Positions 24,834 to 38,482 of a stretch of 64,000 bases of DNA are shown in pieces (within the stretch, counting starts at the first letter, position 1; every line of letters begins with the position of its first letter). Position numbers and translations under genes: made by a program. The notes below the pieces were generated by a model that had not been told where the DNA came from, did not search any database, and was given only the letters and a program-made list of their open reading frames with translations. This stretch comes from Whitmania pigra (Eukaryota > Annelida > Clitellata > Hirudinida > Haemopidae): the NCBI GenBank assembly GCA_021613335.1, contig JAJTWR010000287.1, forward strand, positions 863,501-927,500, given 5' to 3'.

Positions 24834-27800
24834 TCAGTTGGGCTTGCTGACCACGGGCAGCAAAGACTCGGGCAACTGGGGCTTCTCCTCCAACTTGCTG
24901 TACTCCAGATGGAACTCTTTCGGTACCTTGCGCCAGCTGTTTACATCGAAAAAAAAGTAGGTTCCCCGCTCGTAGAGGGGTGTCTTCTGAACGGGTTCCA
25001 TGCCCGGTGCTCTGGTCATCCAAGCCCTTTCATCTTTATGGTATCTCCAGTCCCTGTTATACCTTTGATGGGGGGGAAAAGAACAACGTTGAATTAAGGC
25101 TTTGTGTAAAAAAAATAACATTGCTATAAAACCAGAAGTGAAACCCAATAGAGCTAGGTACTTCTGAAAAGAGTCAATGTCCGGGTTAGCACATGCACAA
25201 GCCCCCAATAGCAAAATGAATCATGGAAGGCAACTCACAATTCTGCTGCCACAGCCACCTGGAGGAGATCTCCACCATAGACATAGAAGAGGAAAAACAG
25301 CAGGTCGTCCATGTACCGATTGAGACGGATAGGCGCAAGTTTATCTCGTACGTAAACGTTGGCAAGGTACTCCGTCGGTACGTGGTAGTCTGCAATGAAA
25401 AAGGAGTTCAATCACCCTGAAAAAACAATTTGAAAAGTATTTCAAATACTATTTCCAATTTGAATAAAACTATGGGATACTATGATATTGTGAGTGGGTA
25501 TAACCACAGACATTTGGGAGGTATGACCTTGACTTGCACTATGATATGGGTTTCAAATTGCAGAATAATTAAAGAATGGTTTGATGCAAATTTTGAATAT
25601 TTCACATATTTCGACATAATAATTAATAATATCCAATTGCCTAGACTCAGTAGGGAAGAACTTGTTTTCATAAGACAAATTGAATTTAAAAATGTCTGCT
25701 CAATTTACCAATATCCTGAGGTCTGCATGGTGTTTCAGACCATGGGGACTGAAATGAAGGATAGAGAGGCCTGGGAATAAATTAATAATGGTGGCGATAA
25801 TTAAAGTCGAATGTCAACTAACTCTCAGTGCATAGAAAATTTCTACTCACTCGCTCTGATTGAGATTTAATCCTAAGGTCGTGAGGTCAATTCCTGGGGT
25901 TAGGGCTACCAAGTTCGGATCAGTGTCTGCTGCCCTGATGAATGCCAACAACCCGACGACACCAAATTGATCCCCTATCATACTGCTGGGAACATTCGTC
26001 ATCGTACCTGTCAATTGAACACATGACCACCAATTTTTAAGAGTTTCAAGTCCTAAAATAATTATGTGAAGGTAAAATATCATCTACAATATTAGTACTT
26101 CGCAATTTAAGTAAATATCCATCAAAAACCGATACTATTTCAAATGCCACTCCCATGCCCCTTACGAGTACAGATAGAACCTGATATCGGCAAAGGAAAC
26201 ATCTCCTGTATTGCCAGGAAAGAAACTCACCATCCGGATGGGATTGGATGCCTCTTCTTTGGGTTTGACCGACTGTTTTGTCAGCGAAAGATTTGTTGTT
26301 GCTGTCCTTGACTGCTACATCGTAGTTCCCTCCTGTAGTTGTCTGGCAAATGGTTTAGGTAACAAATTAATATTTATTCTCTGATGGAAGTTGGTGATGT
26401 AACTGATAAGGTAATAAAATCAGATTTAAAGTCCTCACAGTTTTAATGGAACTGTCAGTAAAATTGGAAGTTGTGGGATCTGTATTTTGAAGACAATTTA
26501 TAATATTACTTTTCTAGCTAGTAATTTCCACTAAATGTCATTATAATGTCATATTAAATCATCAAATGTCAGACACAAGGTATTCACTTCGGACAGAAAA
26601 GTAAAAAGTTGAAAATTGTACTGACAAGACATATAACATTAAAAAAAGCATTCAAATACAAAAAATCTTTATATCTATATATATATATACCACTACCATA
26701 TATATCAATACTACTATTGCTAACAAATATTCAATTCAATCTTAGCCACCTCTTGAATTCAAGAGTTTCTATAATTAACACTAGCTATTAAACGATCATT
26801 AAAAATCATTAGAGAGAACAAACTTTGAGCCCCAGGCAATGCAGGAAAATCTTCTTGTTGGATCTGAAACTCAGATGTTGGCTCTTGTTTGTTGACCATG
26901 TTGACTGAAAAGTTTTTTTTTAATTAATAACTTAAACGTCCTAGCTGAATATTCATTAGATGACATCCATAGCAGACAGCAATATTTAAGTGTGTGAAAA
27001 ATAAAACCATCAGATAAAACCAGGTGACAATAAACTACAGCACAATTAAAGAAATACCAATAGAAGCATTTGCATTCTTGAGAGTGTCAATCCCTCTAAA
27101 GCACAAATGCTTCATATAAGCATTATGGCTGGTTAAATGGACCAAATATTCTAAGTCCAGTCCATAAGCAGAAACAAAAAGGCCTGCACAGGACAGTTGC
27201 ATAACATAGCAAGTAATCACATTTGGCAATTAGAATAGGAAGTTGTCAAACATAATATCATACCTTAATTTAATTCTAGCTTATATCACTTATTAATATT
27301 AATATTACATTATTGTAACAGATATTTTTAACGATTTATAATTAATATAAAATATCGTAATACTAATACACGTAACACAGATCTAATTTCAGCAGAAAGC
27401 CCACTAAGAACACAAGAGCGGAGTTATTGGAATGCGGCCGGAGAATGTTCTCACCATAATTTCGAGTAGGCAAAACTTGGCTCTGAGTTGTGTTCCTGCT
27501 GCCACCTAAAGAAGGGAACTGAATGTAATCAAGACTTGGACCTGCTTGGTGAGCTATGTCATCTGAATGGATTGAACGAATTCAACTCTATCAATTCACA
27601 ATGCATCGGGCGTGAACGACGTGAATTGAAAACCGAACAAAAGGAACCGAGCGAAACCAATAGGAAACGGACTACTAACTGAATTGACGGGAGAAGTTGG
27701 ACATTGTGTTGTTTGAACTGCAAAGTCAAGATATCAATTGTATTTCAATAAAACCGAGATAGATGCACTCTTCAGACCCATCACATGCCGACATAACTAT

Positions 27801-30329
27801 TTGCATATCATACGATGCGGCCCAACCGGCCCGACCTAACAGCAGCGATTCAATTAATGAAGTTATTGTTTCAATCGGTATCAAGCATGCATCCTACGTG
27901 TTCGATAGTGTGTTACATCGAGGAACCTCGTGCGATCTCGAAGTGAAATAAATTCAAAGGACAAACAAGTTGGCGATAATCAGAAACAAGAAAACATAAA
28001 CAAGGGGCGCTAAGAGCCAACATAGAGAAATCGTTCAATTACAAATTGCATGTAAAAAATAAGAAACATTCCTTACCTGAGCAGGTTGTTTGTTAGTTGA
28101 TTGGACCTTTGCTTCATTTGGTTGAGATTTTGCTGAGAATTTAAGGAAGCTGACGACAAACCCAACATGCCCCTAATCAAAAGTAAAACAACATCTATGA
28201 AAACCCATCCATCCACTATTGCTTATGCCCATTAGTCCAATGTAATTTTGTTAATATTATTATTACTTGAGCAAATAACACAATAAATTTTAATGCCTTG
28301 CAATCTCTCCAAATTGTCATCATTGAAAAGTGATCAAACAGTAAGTAAATTTTAAATACACAATTTTTAATGTCAACTGAAAATAGTTTAAGACAGGAGA
28401 AAATCTCATTTAGCATTCCATGCAGAGATACTTGCTTATTACTGTATAATAATCAATAAAGCCATTAAACTCCAACTCAACAAAACAAAGACAACAGCTT
28501 AAATAAAAAAAATCATCCAGCACATCAATTTGGATCGTACATGGATTCAAGAGATGCTATTTTAAATAATACCAATACCAAGGGCCATAAAAATAATGAT
28601 GATCATTTTAAATAATTAATTATCAACTATATCACTACTATTATTACTTATTACTACCAACTGTAACTAATATAAAAAAAATACTACGTACTAAAATAAG
28701 GTATAAAATTAACCTGCTGGGAGATATAGGCTGAGGTCGAGACGATTGATTCTGCTGTAGCGTCAAGTGGAAGTTGGAATTCAAGCCCATGTTATTGGAC
28801 ATGGTGTTGGGAAATGGGAAATTTGAGTTGGCAAGAACTCGTTGTGGTAGACCCATACCTCCTGCACCTAAATAGGATTTATTGGGAGTTGTCATTAATT
28901 TTTATATAACATGATTGATAGCATTACAGAAGCCAGAATTTCAAAATTTCAGTGTAAATCACTATTGATGATTTTTTAAAGAGCAATGTTTTAAGTGAAG
29001 GAACTTAAAATTGTGAACATAAAAAACATTTTGCCCATCAAGGAGATAATTTAACAATAAATTCCAAAGACATTCTTAAATTACATTGAATATTATTCAA
29101 AATACATTTACTTTCAAATTGATATATATATAATATTACTGAATATCAGAACAATCAGTTCATAATAATCAAGATAATGAAATTTTCTCAAATGAATTCC
29201 TGAATGGTTAATGTTGTTCTAAGAAAATGACATTTGCAAAAAAGGAGTTGAAGATGCAAATAATAGTAAAAATGAGTATGTACTCCTTATTCTCAAAGGC
29301 ATGATTTATGTCAGATATCAATAACCATTTCAATGTGTAATGGGATATAAGATTAATGATAAGAGAAGCATGATAGATTTAAAAAGAAAATCTTTATTCT
29401 CTTGGGTTTAAATCCTCACAAAATCATCAAAAATTATCCGATCATTTTACATCTAACTTGAAACTTGTCTCTTCTACTTGAGATCAGTCCGAATTCAAAC
29501 CTATTTTAGTCAAAACAGCCAAGAAGTAAATACGGAGTTGGATGAAACCAAAGAAAGAAAACCAAGTAATGAGCTGCAGTACAATTTGATGCAACAAATG
29601 ATTCACTTAGGCATAAAATGTTTTCAAAAATATTCTAGTACCAAAACTATTTTACTTAAAGTTCAACAGCATCATATTGAGAGAACTGCATATGATTTAT
29701 TCACACAAGACCAAAGCCTGGGAAGAGGAACTAGAAACTTCCTATTTTAATATCACTCATAAACTACGAGCAGGATGTAAATTTAAATGGCTCAAATCAT
29801 ACAGCTAATTTAATAAAAATGCTAAGATGTCAAACGAATATCATTAAGTACATTACTTTTGCTTGGGGAAGACATGAAGTGAAAATGGAAAAAATAAAAG
29901 TACCAAGCCAATGCTTGCCATTTCACCATTGCCAAAATTTAAGTCGAACAAAAATGCATAAAAATTAAACATAAAGTTGCAATTTCATGTGAATGACAAG
30001 AGAAGGCTCAAGTTACTTGAAGTAATAACAGCTTAATAATGCACCACTACTTTAAATTTGCAAAAAACCATTCAAATTACTTAAAACTAACTTCACAGCT
30101 TCAAATGCACTTGTGTATGCCCAATATTTATCACAACTCTTATAAAAAGAATACAAAAGCACCAAAGACTATTAGTTAAATTTTTAGATAATATTAGAAA
30201 TGATTACAGATATTCTTTTGCAAAGGTTGCACCAAATAACTTAAAATATTTATCAGTATGAAATCCTTCTAACCAACCTGACAGCTGGCTGTAAATATTG
30301 GAGCCAAATGGCGTCGGTGAGCCCATCAT
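24834..30329 (-). CDS. CNOT2: CCR4-NOT transcription complex subunit 2 (11 exons)
   Basis: Scaffold subunit of the CCR4-NOT deadenylase complex; its C-terminal NOT box pairs with CNOT3 on CNOT1. Exons in transcript order: 30329-30278, 28867-28714, 28172-28077, 27717-27680, 27541-27455, 26904-26824, 26332-26231, 26007-25851, 25770-25709, 25389-25239, 25062-24834. Every junction is in phase and the product is 402 residues, shorter than the vertebrate protein (about 540). N-terminal motifs include FGSNIYSQLS, SPSRGMLGL and FPSLGGS. The middle has EDFPALPG and RRGIQSHPDG. The conserved end runs DQFGVVGLLAFIRAADTDP, DLTTLGLNLN, SPWSETPCRPQDI, YLANVYVRDKL, YNRDWRYHKDERAW, YERGTYFFFD and KEFHLEYSKLEEKP. 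The start is the MMGSPTPFGS codon directly after an acceptor; a noncoding 5' exon is therefore expected, and a coding one cannot be excluded. Confidence 0.93.
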
Positions 30330-31130
30330 CTACAACAAAATGAGTACTAATAATAAATATAATCTAAAAATTATAATGAGCTTATATCAAAGCTGAATCA
30401 AAATAAATAAGTTCCTATCGAACCGTAATCTACTTTATGGAAAATATCCCCCACACGTCGCAGAGGCTTGGATTAAAACCACAATTTATAAAGTGTGACA
30501 AATTGTTGAAAGATTAAAATCCGCAGACACACAATCACATCAAAACTGGTCGCAATTTTGAAAACTTCTGAATGTTTTGTTCCGTGAAAATGTATCTGAA
30601 CACTTCCGTTAAAATGGCGAAAGCATTGTTTAAAAGACGTGTTTGATTTATTCTGTTTTATATTTAATTTAGAACTATTATCATTGTTAAAAATAATTGT
30701 AGCTTAAAGCTAAATGTTATTTTTAAAATTTTACAACCAAAACATTCAGCACTATTTTGAGAAATGGCAACATTTGAAGAATTCGGTACCATGTTTTAGA
30801 ATCACTTTAGCAAAAGTTCCAACATATTGAGCTACTGATCATTTAGATTAAAAAAATAGAATGCTCTTGCTCGTGTTCCGTATGACCAGGATATGAATGT
30901 AACTTCATTAGTTATAAATTCAACAGCAATCACTGAAGTGATAATGTGTAATGCTGATATTTAAAGATTGAAGTAAGCTAATTGTATGGGGCTGTTACTT
31001 AAGTTTTGATTTCAGGTATGTAATTTAAAACATTTGGTTCAAATGCTAACTCTTTACAAATTTGTTTTTATCCATTCATCATTTAGACAGAAATAATTTT
31101 CCAAACGTATCTAAATATTGATATATCGAC

Positions 31131-31278
31131 TAGGCGCAAAAAGAGAGATCATCTCATATTTTTCAATGGTTTGCCTCCCCGAATTTGAATTTTGGCTAAA
31201 TGCCAGTAAAGGTCGTCTTATCAAGTTGTGCGACGGTTTGCCCCCTGGAAAAAGCTGAAATGATACCTGTTCAAATAC
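31131..31278 (+). repeat. Dispersed repeat relic with a decayed coding segment
   Basis: The plus-frame translation contains REIISYF, PEFEFWLNASKGR and GLPPGK. The inverted locus 36078-36190 gives KKIISYLRG and PEFWLEAIKGLEL at matching spacing. The 3' part (TTTGCCCCCTGGAAAAAGCT) recurs in altered form at 37656-37722 and 49262-49310. It is probably an old transposable element. The family is unknown to me. Confidence 0.5.
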
Positions 31279-31382
31279 CCACCATGGTAGGACATATTCG
31301 ACCTCTAAAAGCATTCTTAAAGTTTAATTTTTAATTTAATTTGTATCTCTTGATTGCAATAATTTTTGATTCTGCAATAATC

Positions 31383-31538
31383 GATTTGCAGCAAATAAGA
31401 ACTGATATGCAACTTCGAAGAAAATCATTTATGGATTGTCTAAATAGAAGCTCGTCTACCTTCCAACCAGATCAATATCAAAGTTTCCTGTCATCGATAT
31501 ACGATGCGTTGTCTTTGCAAATGTGTTCTACAAAGTAG
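31383..31538 (+). CDS. Possible terminal coding exon of an unidentified small gene
   Basis: An open frame begins right after a good-looking acceptor (ATCGATTTGCAG) and runs 48 codons to TAG at 31536-31538. Composition is mixed and protein-like (SFMDCLNRSSSTFQPDQYQS). It lies upstream of CNOT2 on the opposite strand. A short Met frame at 30764 (MATFEEFG) could be a first exon, but its donor is weak. No family is recognised. Confidence 0.2.
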   Translation, partial: DLQQIRTDMQLRRKSFMDCLNRSSSTFQPDQYQSFLSSIYDALSLQMCSTK

Positions 31539-33637
31539 TTATGGGCTTGGTTTACTTTAATCGATCTTAGTAAAATATTTGCGCCACATTTCTGGGTTTT
31601 TCTGAATATATTTCATTAGATTTTTACTCACTTAGCTTATTAATAAAATGTGTGCTTCGTAAGTATTACGCTACTTTTATTAATATCCATAATATATTTT
31701 TTATTGAAATAAATAAATCACTTTTACCGTCGACTATATCGTGGCACAGAGCGACATTTCTAGATTTTTACTTCGGACTCTGGATATAAAAAATAGAACA
31801 TGCGCGGTCGCAGAGGAATTTACTTAAAAATTCCAAAGCAAACTCTCACGTGCCTCCTCAGGCTTAACCATGTACTAACCGGAACATTCCGAGTCCCTTG
31901 CGTGCGGACATTAATATTAAATTTAAAATTATTCACATATTCATTAACTACTATTGCCTAATTATTCATCACAATGAATAAACAATGAATTTTTGATTTT
32001 AAAATTAATTTCTGGTTCACTGGCAAAACCAATCTATAACATCGTCACCGCCGTGAATTTGAGTCATGTGAAATATTTATTTTGCATAAATTACATAAAC
32101 AATTGTTATTCGTAATAAATAACAGTCACCTCCCCCTTAATAGCCATACCCCACGCATTTCTATCCCCTGTGGCTTTAGTTGTACCCTTGTTACTCCTAA
32201 ATAACTACATCCATAAATCCTGCCTGCAGCATCATTACCATCACCATCACAATTTCAAACGGATGTAAACGCTTGCATTAGTTGACGAATATTTATAGTA
32301 ATGCTGACCCAAGATTAGGTTGTTGTTGTTATAGTTGCTATAAATTACTCTATAGTGTTATTTATAATGATTCCCCATGACCATAACATACTACTGGTGA
32401 CAAATATGATGATGACGATGGCGATGGAAAAGATTATGATGACGAGTACTACGATGATGGTCGTCATCCCTGACGACATTCGATGATGATGATGGGCATC
32501 ACAATGAAAAATAAATTAAAATTAAAATTATTATGAGAAAACCTCTTCGAAATTCTTCATTTATTGCGTTCCAAGAGATAAAAACTCATTTTCAAAATTG
32601 TTTTCAATGATTGGGGAATTATTTTTCTTTTTCTGGGCGGAAATTTTCAGAGCGATGGAAGATTTTTTTTTCGTCATCCTGGAATGAATGAGTGACGTCA
32701 TCGAGCCCCATTTCCATTCATTTGTTCGTTAAAAAATAAAACAAAAACAAAAAATCTGGAACATAAAAAGCTGAAAGTCGTTGCCATGGGAACGACTCCG
32801 GGTGAATATTGTTTACGGGGAGGGGGGGAAGTGTGCTTAAGTGAAAGGTGATCCTCGGTAATCAAATGATGCCTGATCATCCTTGTGGCCATCATCATCA
32901 TCACCATCATCGCCAATGTCGTCGTCGTTGTAGCCACCTTTACCAAGCTACGTACAATTGATGTGTGTCTTTACAGCCATCATCAATATTTATTTCGTCA
33001 ACCGATAAAACAATTTATTTATCTAATTATTTGATTGGAAGGAAATCTATTTCATCATCATCAACGATGACGTGAACCACTTCATCACCACAACCATCAT
33101 CGACATCTTTGTTGACATTCCCGGCCTCAAATCACGTGAACCATCTTCGTCTACCTCCTCATTTGGTGCTTTCAATGATTCTTCAATCTCATATTTCTTC
33201 CTAGCAATTTTATTCTCAGGACACCCGACTCGCGAAAACATTTAAAAATATTTTTGTATGATGGTATGACGACGACGATGACGTTGAGGGTGACAATGAC
33301 ATTGAAGAAGTTAGTGCCCAGTAATCGCATGTTTAATTCTTTTATTTACACAGTTTTAACGTTGATGCCGTTGCCGCTGCTACTGCTGACGACGACGACG
33401 ACGATGATTTTGTTGCAGGTGGTCAAACGTCGTCTGCCAAAATTAGAGATATTTCTAATGGTATGCACCAGGAAAGGTAGGCTTACTTCCAAACCCATCC
33501 CAAGGAATAATCTGGAATTACATCACAAACACAATTTCTCTGTCATGTTGACTCCATATGCACAAAACATTTAACAGAGCTTTATGGGGGGTAGCTATTT
33601 TATTGAAAAATAATTCCTTTAATTCAGCGACGACGAA

Positions 33638-34472
<835 letters not shown>

Positions 34473-34522
34473 GAAAAGAAGGAAGGAAGAAAAGAAGGAA
34501 GGAGGGAGGGAAGGAAGGAGCT
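34473..34522 (+). repeat. Purine-rich (GAAGGAAG)n tract
   Basis: An uninterrupted AG-only stretch of AAGG/GGGA units directly abuts the CAT array. One strand is pure purine. Confidence 0.85.
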
Positions 34523-34649
34523 TACTAAAGCAACTAATGAACAACTAAAATGACAAACAAGGTGAAGCTGATATGTAATCGAAACTAGAAAAAAACAAAT
34601 TTGTCTAGCGGGTTGACTCCTAAAAGCTCTCTCCTATGACGAAAGAAAA

Positions 34650-35335
34650 GATGATGATGATGATAATGATGATGGTGTTGATAACGGTAGTGGCGGTACT
34701 GTCTGGTGGTGATGACGATGATGGTATTGGCGAAGGACGAAGCAAGCAGATTTTAAGAAGCGTTCTAATAAGCTCACTAGGATTCGAATTTTTTTCGTTC
34801 GGCTACACATTTAAGGGATGATGAAGAAGACAACGACGGTAGAAACGCTGCTGAGTTTAATACTAAGGTGACGACGACCATGATGATGATGTTGGTGATG
34901 ATGTTGGTCATGATAATGATGATAATAATGATGATGGTGATGATAGCTATTACGATGACTATGATGATGATGACGATGAGGACGATAATGGTTATGATGC
35001 TGCTGCTGCTGATGACGATGGTGGTGGTTGCGTGAAAAACTGTTGACGAAGTAACTTTATGGAAATGGCGATTGATTAACGATGGATTAATCGATGACGG
35101 AGAAGATGGATGGAGCAATTTCGGATAACAAAAGATGAAACGCTACTGATGTATAGTCGTTACCATATTTTTTTTAATTCTTACGACAATGCAGTCGACG
35201 ATGATGATGATAATGACGATGATGATGATGGTGGTGACGACGATGACAACACTGACGACGATGTCGTTGATAACTGAATAATAGCTAGAGAATACGACAT
35301 AATTAGCGATGACGACGACGACGACGACGATGATG
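34650..35335 (+). repeat. Degenerate (GAT/GAC)n region, inverse in strand to the CAT array
   Basis: Clusters of GATGATGAT and GACGACGAC at about 34650-34730, 34875-35025 and 35195-35335 are separated by unique sequence. GAT on the plus strand is the complement class of the CAT array to the left. Confidence 0.75.
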
Positions 35336-36077
35336 GAATCGTCACGTGGCCTGTTCTTCGAAATTGTTTGAGGCAAGGAGGTGATAGGTTCGATCCTGCT
35401 TGCGTCTGACTTGCTGGCAACTGGAACTCGAGTGGAACGTCGGGGTGGGAGATGAAGCCCCATTCGAAAGGTCTTGAACCCTGCTTGACCTTCTGAACAA
35501 GGACACTGCTGACCTACAAGGGGCAGTGGGAAAGCTGCCCTGGAGCTTCGTGAACTTTGGTTTTATGGGGTCGGTCGAACGGGCTGGCTGCTTTAACCCT
35601 GGTTGTGTGAGTGGGGATTGATAAGCTGTTGATTAAATATAATTAATTTAAATTTTTAATTATTTATTAATAATTGTTAATTAATAAATGAAGAGTTGAT
35701 TTAGGATTTGTTTTAAAGAGATGATTTTGCGTCAGTCGACGTTTTTAAGTGTGTTATTTTTTAATGAATGTTTTGTTAAGTCTGTTTTTTTTATAAAGGT
35801 TTTGTTCAAAAGCTTTAAAAATAGTGTTATTTACTTTAACATTAGCAACGGGATTATCTGTTATTGTTTTCATATGACATGGCATATTAAGTAAACGAGG
35901 ACTTTACAGATATTCACCTTTATTCAGATTCATTGGAACTACTACTGTTGAAAATAAGTCTATCGAAATTTGGATATTAAGTGAAAAAAAGTGGTTCATC
36001 ATAACACAATCATTGATCCACTCAAACTACTGTAAATTAATATTAAATCGAGTTAAATTAAGTTTGGTTAAGTTTGG

Positions 36078-36190
36078 TTAACCGTCACACATCTTGAGAA
36101 GAGCTCGAGACCTTTTATTGCTTCTAGCCAAAATTCAGGGGGGAATCCTCGTAAATATGAAATGATCTTTTTTTGTGTCTCGTCTAAAAT
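36078..36190 (-). repeat. Dispersed repeat relic, inverted copy
   Basis: Minus-strand translation contains KKIISYLRG and PEFWLEAIKGLEL, matching the locus at 31131-31278 in order and spacing. The frame stays open further upstream (to 36259), so this copy may be the less decayed one. Confidence 0.5.
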
Positions 36191-36448
36191 CGAAAGGAGG
36201 TTGTTCCCCTCCTCCTGCCCTCCAGAATTACGTCCCTGGTCGGTGCTAAAGTTATCCACCCATGAACCGCATTACTCCACTACAAGTTGATTGCATGCAA
36301 GGCGATGGAAAGTCCTGCACTTCGGCTAAGAAATAAAATTATCCCATTCACGCTGACTTATTGTTTCCACGATCTACTTAGTGCTTTGCAAGCACGCATG
36401 GCAAGTGAATTGTATGTGTTAATTGTATGCATCGAGGCGAATTGTTTA

Positions 36449-36604
36449 CATGGATGTGAATTCTGTGCATGGATGTGGATTATGAGCATGGATGTGGATT
36501 ATGAGCATGGATGTGAATATGATATGAGCTGTATGCATGGATGTGAATTCTGCACAAAGATGTGAATGCTATGCATGAATTTGTACTTGGATGTGAATTA
36601 TGTG
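36449..36604 (+). repeat. Degenerate minisatellite, unit about 18 bases
   Basis: Repeats of GCATGGATGTGGATTATGA and variants (ATGTGAATTCTG) recur about eight times with substitutions. Confidence 0.7.
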
Positions 36605-37655
36605 CATTGAATGCATCCAATGAACTCCATGAAAGTGCTGACATTACTGCCACGTCACTGAATAATCGTTGTCGCCTGAGAGAGAACAAGCAACAATACA
36701 CGTGTTAACGCCTGGTTGGCAGGCCTTTACAGTCCATTCATGACTAAGATGGCGAGGACGCGTTTTATTACGTGGAGATAATTTGGTCTCAAAATATGAC
36801 TGAATCGAAGAAAATATTATCCGTAAATATTTTACGTAAATAAATATAACAAATATTTTAAACATGTGGTTGTAATCTCTAGAATAATTTAACAAGTTCA
36901 TTAATTTTCTCTTTTTACAAAAACTTAATTATTCTTTTAAAAAATTGACAGAAAAATGAGACACAAATGATTCTGATGGGTGAGAAAAAACGTGTCGGAA
37001 CCAGATTTGCTTCACCAATAAATAACTCCCACGGGAATAAGTGCTACAAACGCGAACCAACGACGAGAAAAAGGCGCTAGATAAATGTGGCTCGCAATAG
37101 TTTTCTCCCTCGATGCTATTTCACCATAAAGTCGACAAAATATGATAAAAGTTTATTATCTTCAAATAAATGCAATATTGGCCTAATTTAAGACCTAATT
37201 TAGAAAATAGACGATTGCGTAAGGAGAAAAGGTTTATGTATTTTTTTATTAAAGTTCGCTATGTGACTAAAACTTTTCAAACATTTCTTAAAATGCTGGT
37301 GTAGATGAATTTCCATAACATAATTAGATGGTCCTCCCATAACGGTATTCGAATCCATGATTCTGTGAACGAGGGGCACTTTTTTTTAGCCGGAGTACAA
37401 AATGCATATTTAGATACGAAACGTTCTAACATTATTAACTGCATTAGCAGTGTAATTTTCTGTTTTTCTTCAACTTTTTAAAACTAATGCAATGCTAGTA
37501 TGCACATTCATTGACGAATGCAGTTATTTGGCTGTGATTCCGTCATTTCTTGTCTTTACTATTCCTTCATTAACTATCTTTGGTTATCTACCTTAATCAA
37601 AGTCTAAGGAAAATTTCAGTCTTTTTTGAGTCGCTCGACTTTGGGATATAATGAA

Positions 37656-37722
37656 AGAGGTCACCTATTAAGGTTTTACAAGGGTTTGCCCTTGGAAAAG
37701 CTGAAACGGCATCTCTTTATCT
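37656..37722 (+). repeat. Short copy of the dispersed repeat (GLPP-type 3' part)
   Basis: ACAAGGGTTTGCCCTTGGAA followed by AAGCTGAAACGGCATCT parallels the 3' part of 31131-31278 and 49262-49310. The similarity is short. Confidence 0.35.
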
Positions 37723-38042
37723 GAGAAGGCAGAGATAGAACAAGAAAACGAGTATAAGAACAAACGTGTAGGTTTTTCAGATAATCCTTTCCTTCTGGAA
37801 GGTGAGTCCTAACGAGCTGCTAGCAGAGCGACAAACCTGGAGTGGATGGATGGCCCACCTGCCAGCCCAAGCGATAGTGAAAATATTCGTAGTCAGACTT
37901 TGGCAGAGAATGAGGAATTACTTTGGAATTATTGTTTCTAAGTATTTTAAGAGTAGCTTTATTCTACAAAGGCGTTCCAAGTATCGGACGATTTTGTTTA
38001 TTATGATGAATTATTACGATTTATCATGAATTATTAATACCA

Positions 38043-38130
38043 GGCGTCGGTAGACGAGTGATTAAGACTTTGTCCCTGATGTGACTCCATTAGAAGTTCA
38101 AATCCCAGCTTCTCTCAAGAACTTTTATAA
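38043..38130 (+). repeat. tRNA-like sequence, probable SINE head
   Basis: GTCGGTAGACGAGTGATTAAG resembles a D-arm/A box and AGTTCAAATCCC a T-arm/B box, about 40 bases apart. A full cloverleaf with a closed acceptor stem was not found, so a tRNA-derived SINE is more likely than a tRNA gene. Confidence 0.4.
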
Positions 38131-38248
38131 CTTACACCTGATGATTTTATTTCATCAAATGAGAGATTCCTATACACCGCTGCCTCTTCAGCGGCAATCC
38201 GACATGCTTGAACATGACAAGTGAGCTACTCATGACATTAGCAACTCA

Positions 38249-38482
38249 TCAAGGGTGGCCACTCCATTTGTAAAAGTAAACTTCCATCTGACCTGATCTT
38301 TTGGGGTTCTCCTCCAGTTCGTTGATGGCGATGATTTTGGTCCTGCAAAGAACACATTTGAGCGTGGCAGTGCCTTGAGCTATGACTGTCTGGATGGTTC
38401 TGAGGAAGCATCTCTTGCAGAGGACAGCATGTCTGCAGGGCATCGTCTCGATGCGGGCAGGACAAGCCAAGCAGACGACACA
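38249..38482 (-). CDS. RING-type zinc-finger protein, single detected exon
   Basis: A minus-strand exon starts after an acceptor (CCGCCGACAG) and encodes a complete C3HC4 RING: CVVC, then MPCRH, then LCKRC, then KCVLC. RING fingers of this type bind two zinc ions and usually act as ubiquitin E3 ligases by recruiting an E2. The frame continues as NELEENPKRSG and either stops at 38249-38251 (ending KWSGHP) or splices at 38293, where TCAG|GTCAGA offers a donor. No upstream exon was found, so the family is open. C-terminal RING placement and a hydrophobic loop recall IAP- or neuralized-like E3s, but I cannot assign it. It may be an isolated relic. Confidence 0.6.
   Translation of the reverse strand, partial: CVVCLACPARIETMPCRHAVLCKRCFLRTIQTVIAQGTATLKCVLCRTKIIAINELEENPKRSGQMEVYFYKWSGHP

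Larger units (their letters stand above)
30330..33600. other. CNOT2 5' flank and gene-poor spacer
   Basis: The CNOT2 promoter should lie just right of 30329. An AAAATGGCGAAA motif near 30610 resembles a YY1 site, though the match is short. Beyond the repeat relic and the weak exon at 31383-31538, no coding sequence is convincing. GAT/GAC and ATC trinucleotide runs increase from 32400 onward (32407-32500, 32890-32930, 33050-33110, 33265-33300, 33388-33405). Confidence 0.4.
35340..38240. other. Gene-poor spacer with repeat relics
   Basis: No supported gene. Contents are the inverted repeat relic at 36078-36190, a minisatellite at 36449-36604, a second relic at 37656-37722 and a tRNA-like sequence at 38043-38130. 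A B-box-like GGTTCGATCC occurs near 35386, but no tRNA fold could be built around it. Confidence 0.4.

Noticed and set aside
25430..25780. A 116-codon plus-strand frame inside CNOT2
   Set aside because: It is antisense to the intron and to the exon at 25709-25770, whose minus-strand translation is clearly CNOT2.
35340..35420. tRNA gene suggested by GGTTCGATCC
   Set aside because: The flanking bases do not pair into a T-stem and no A box lies at the right distance.
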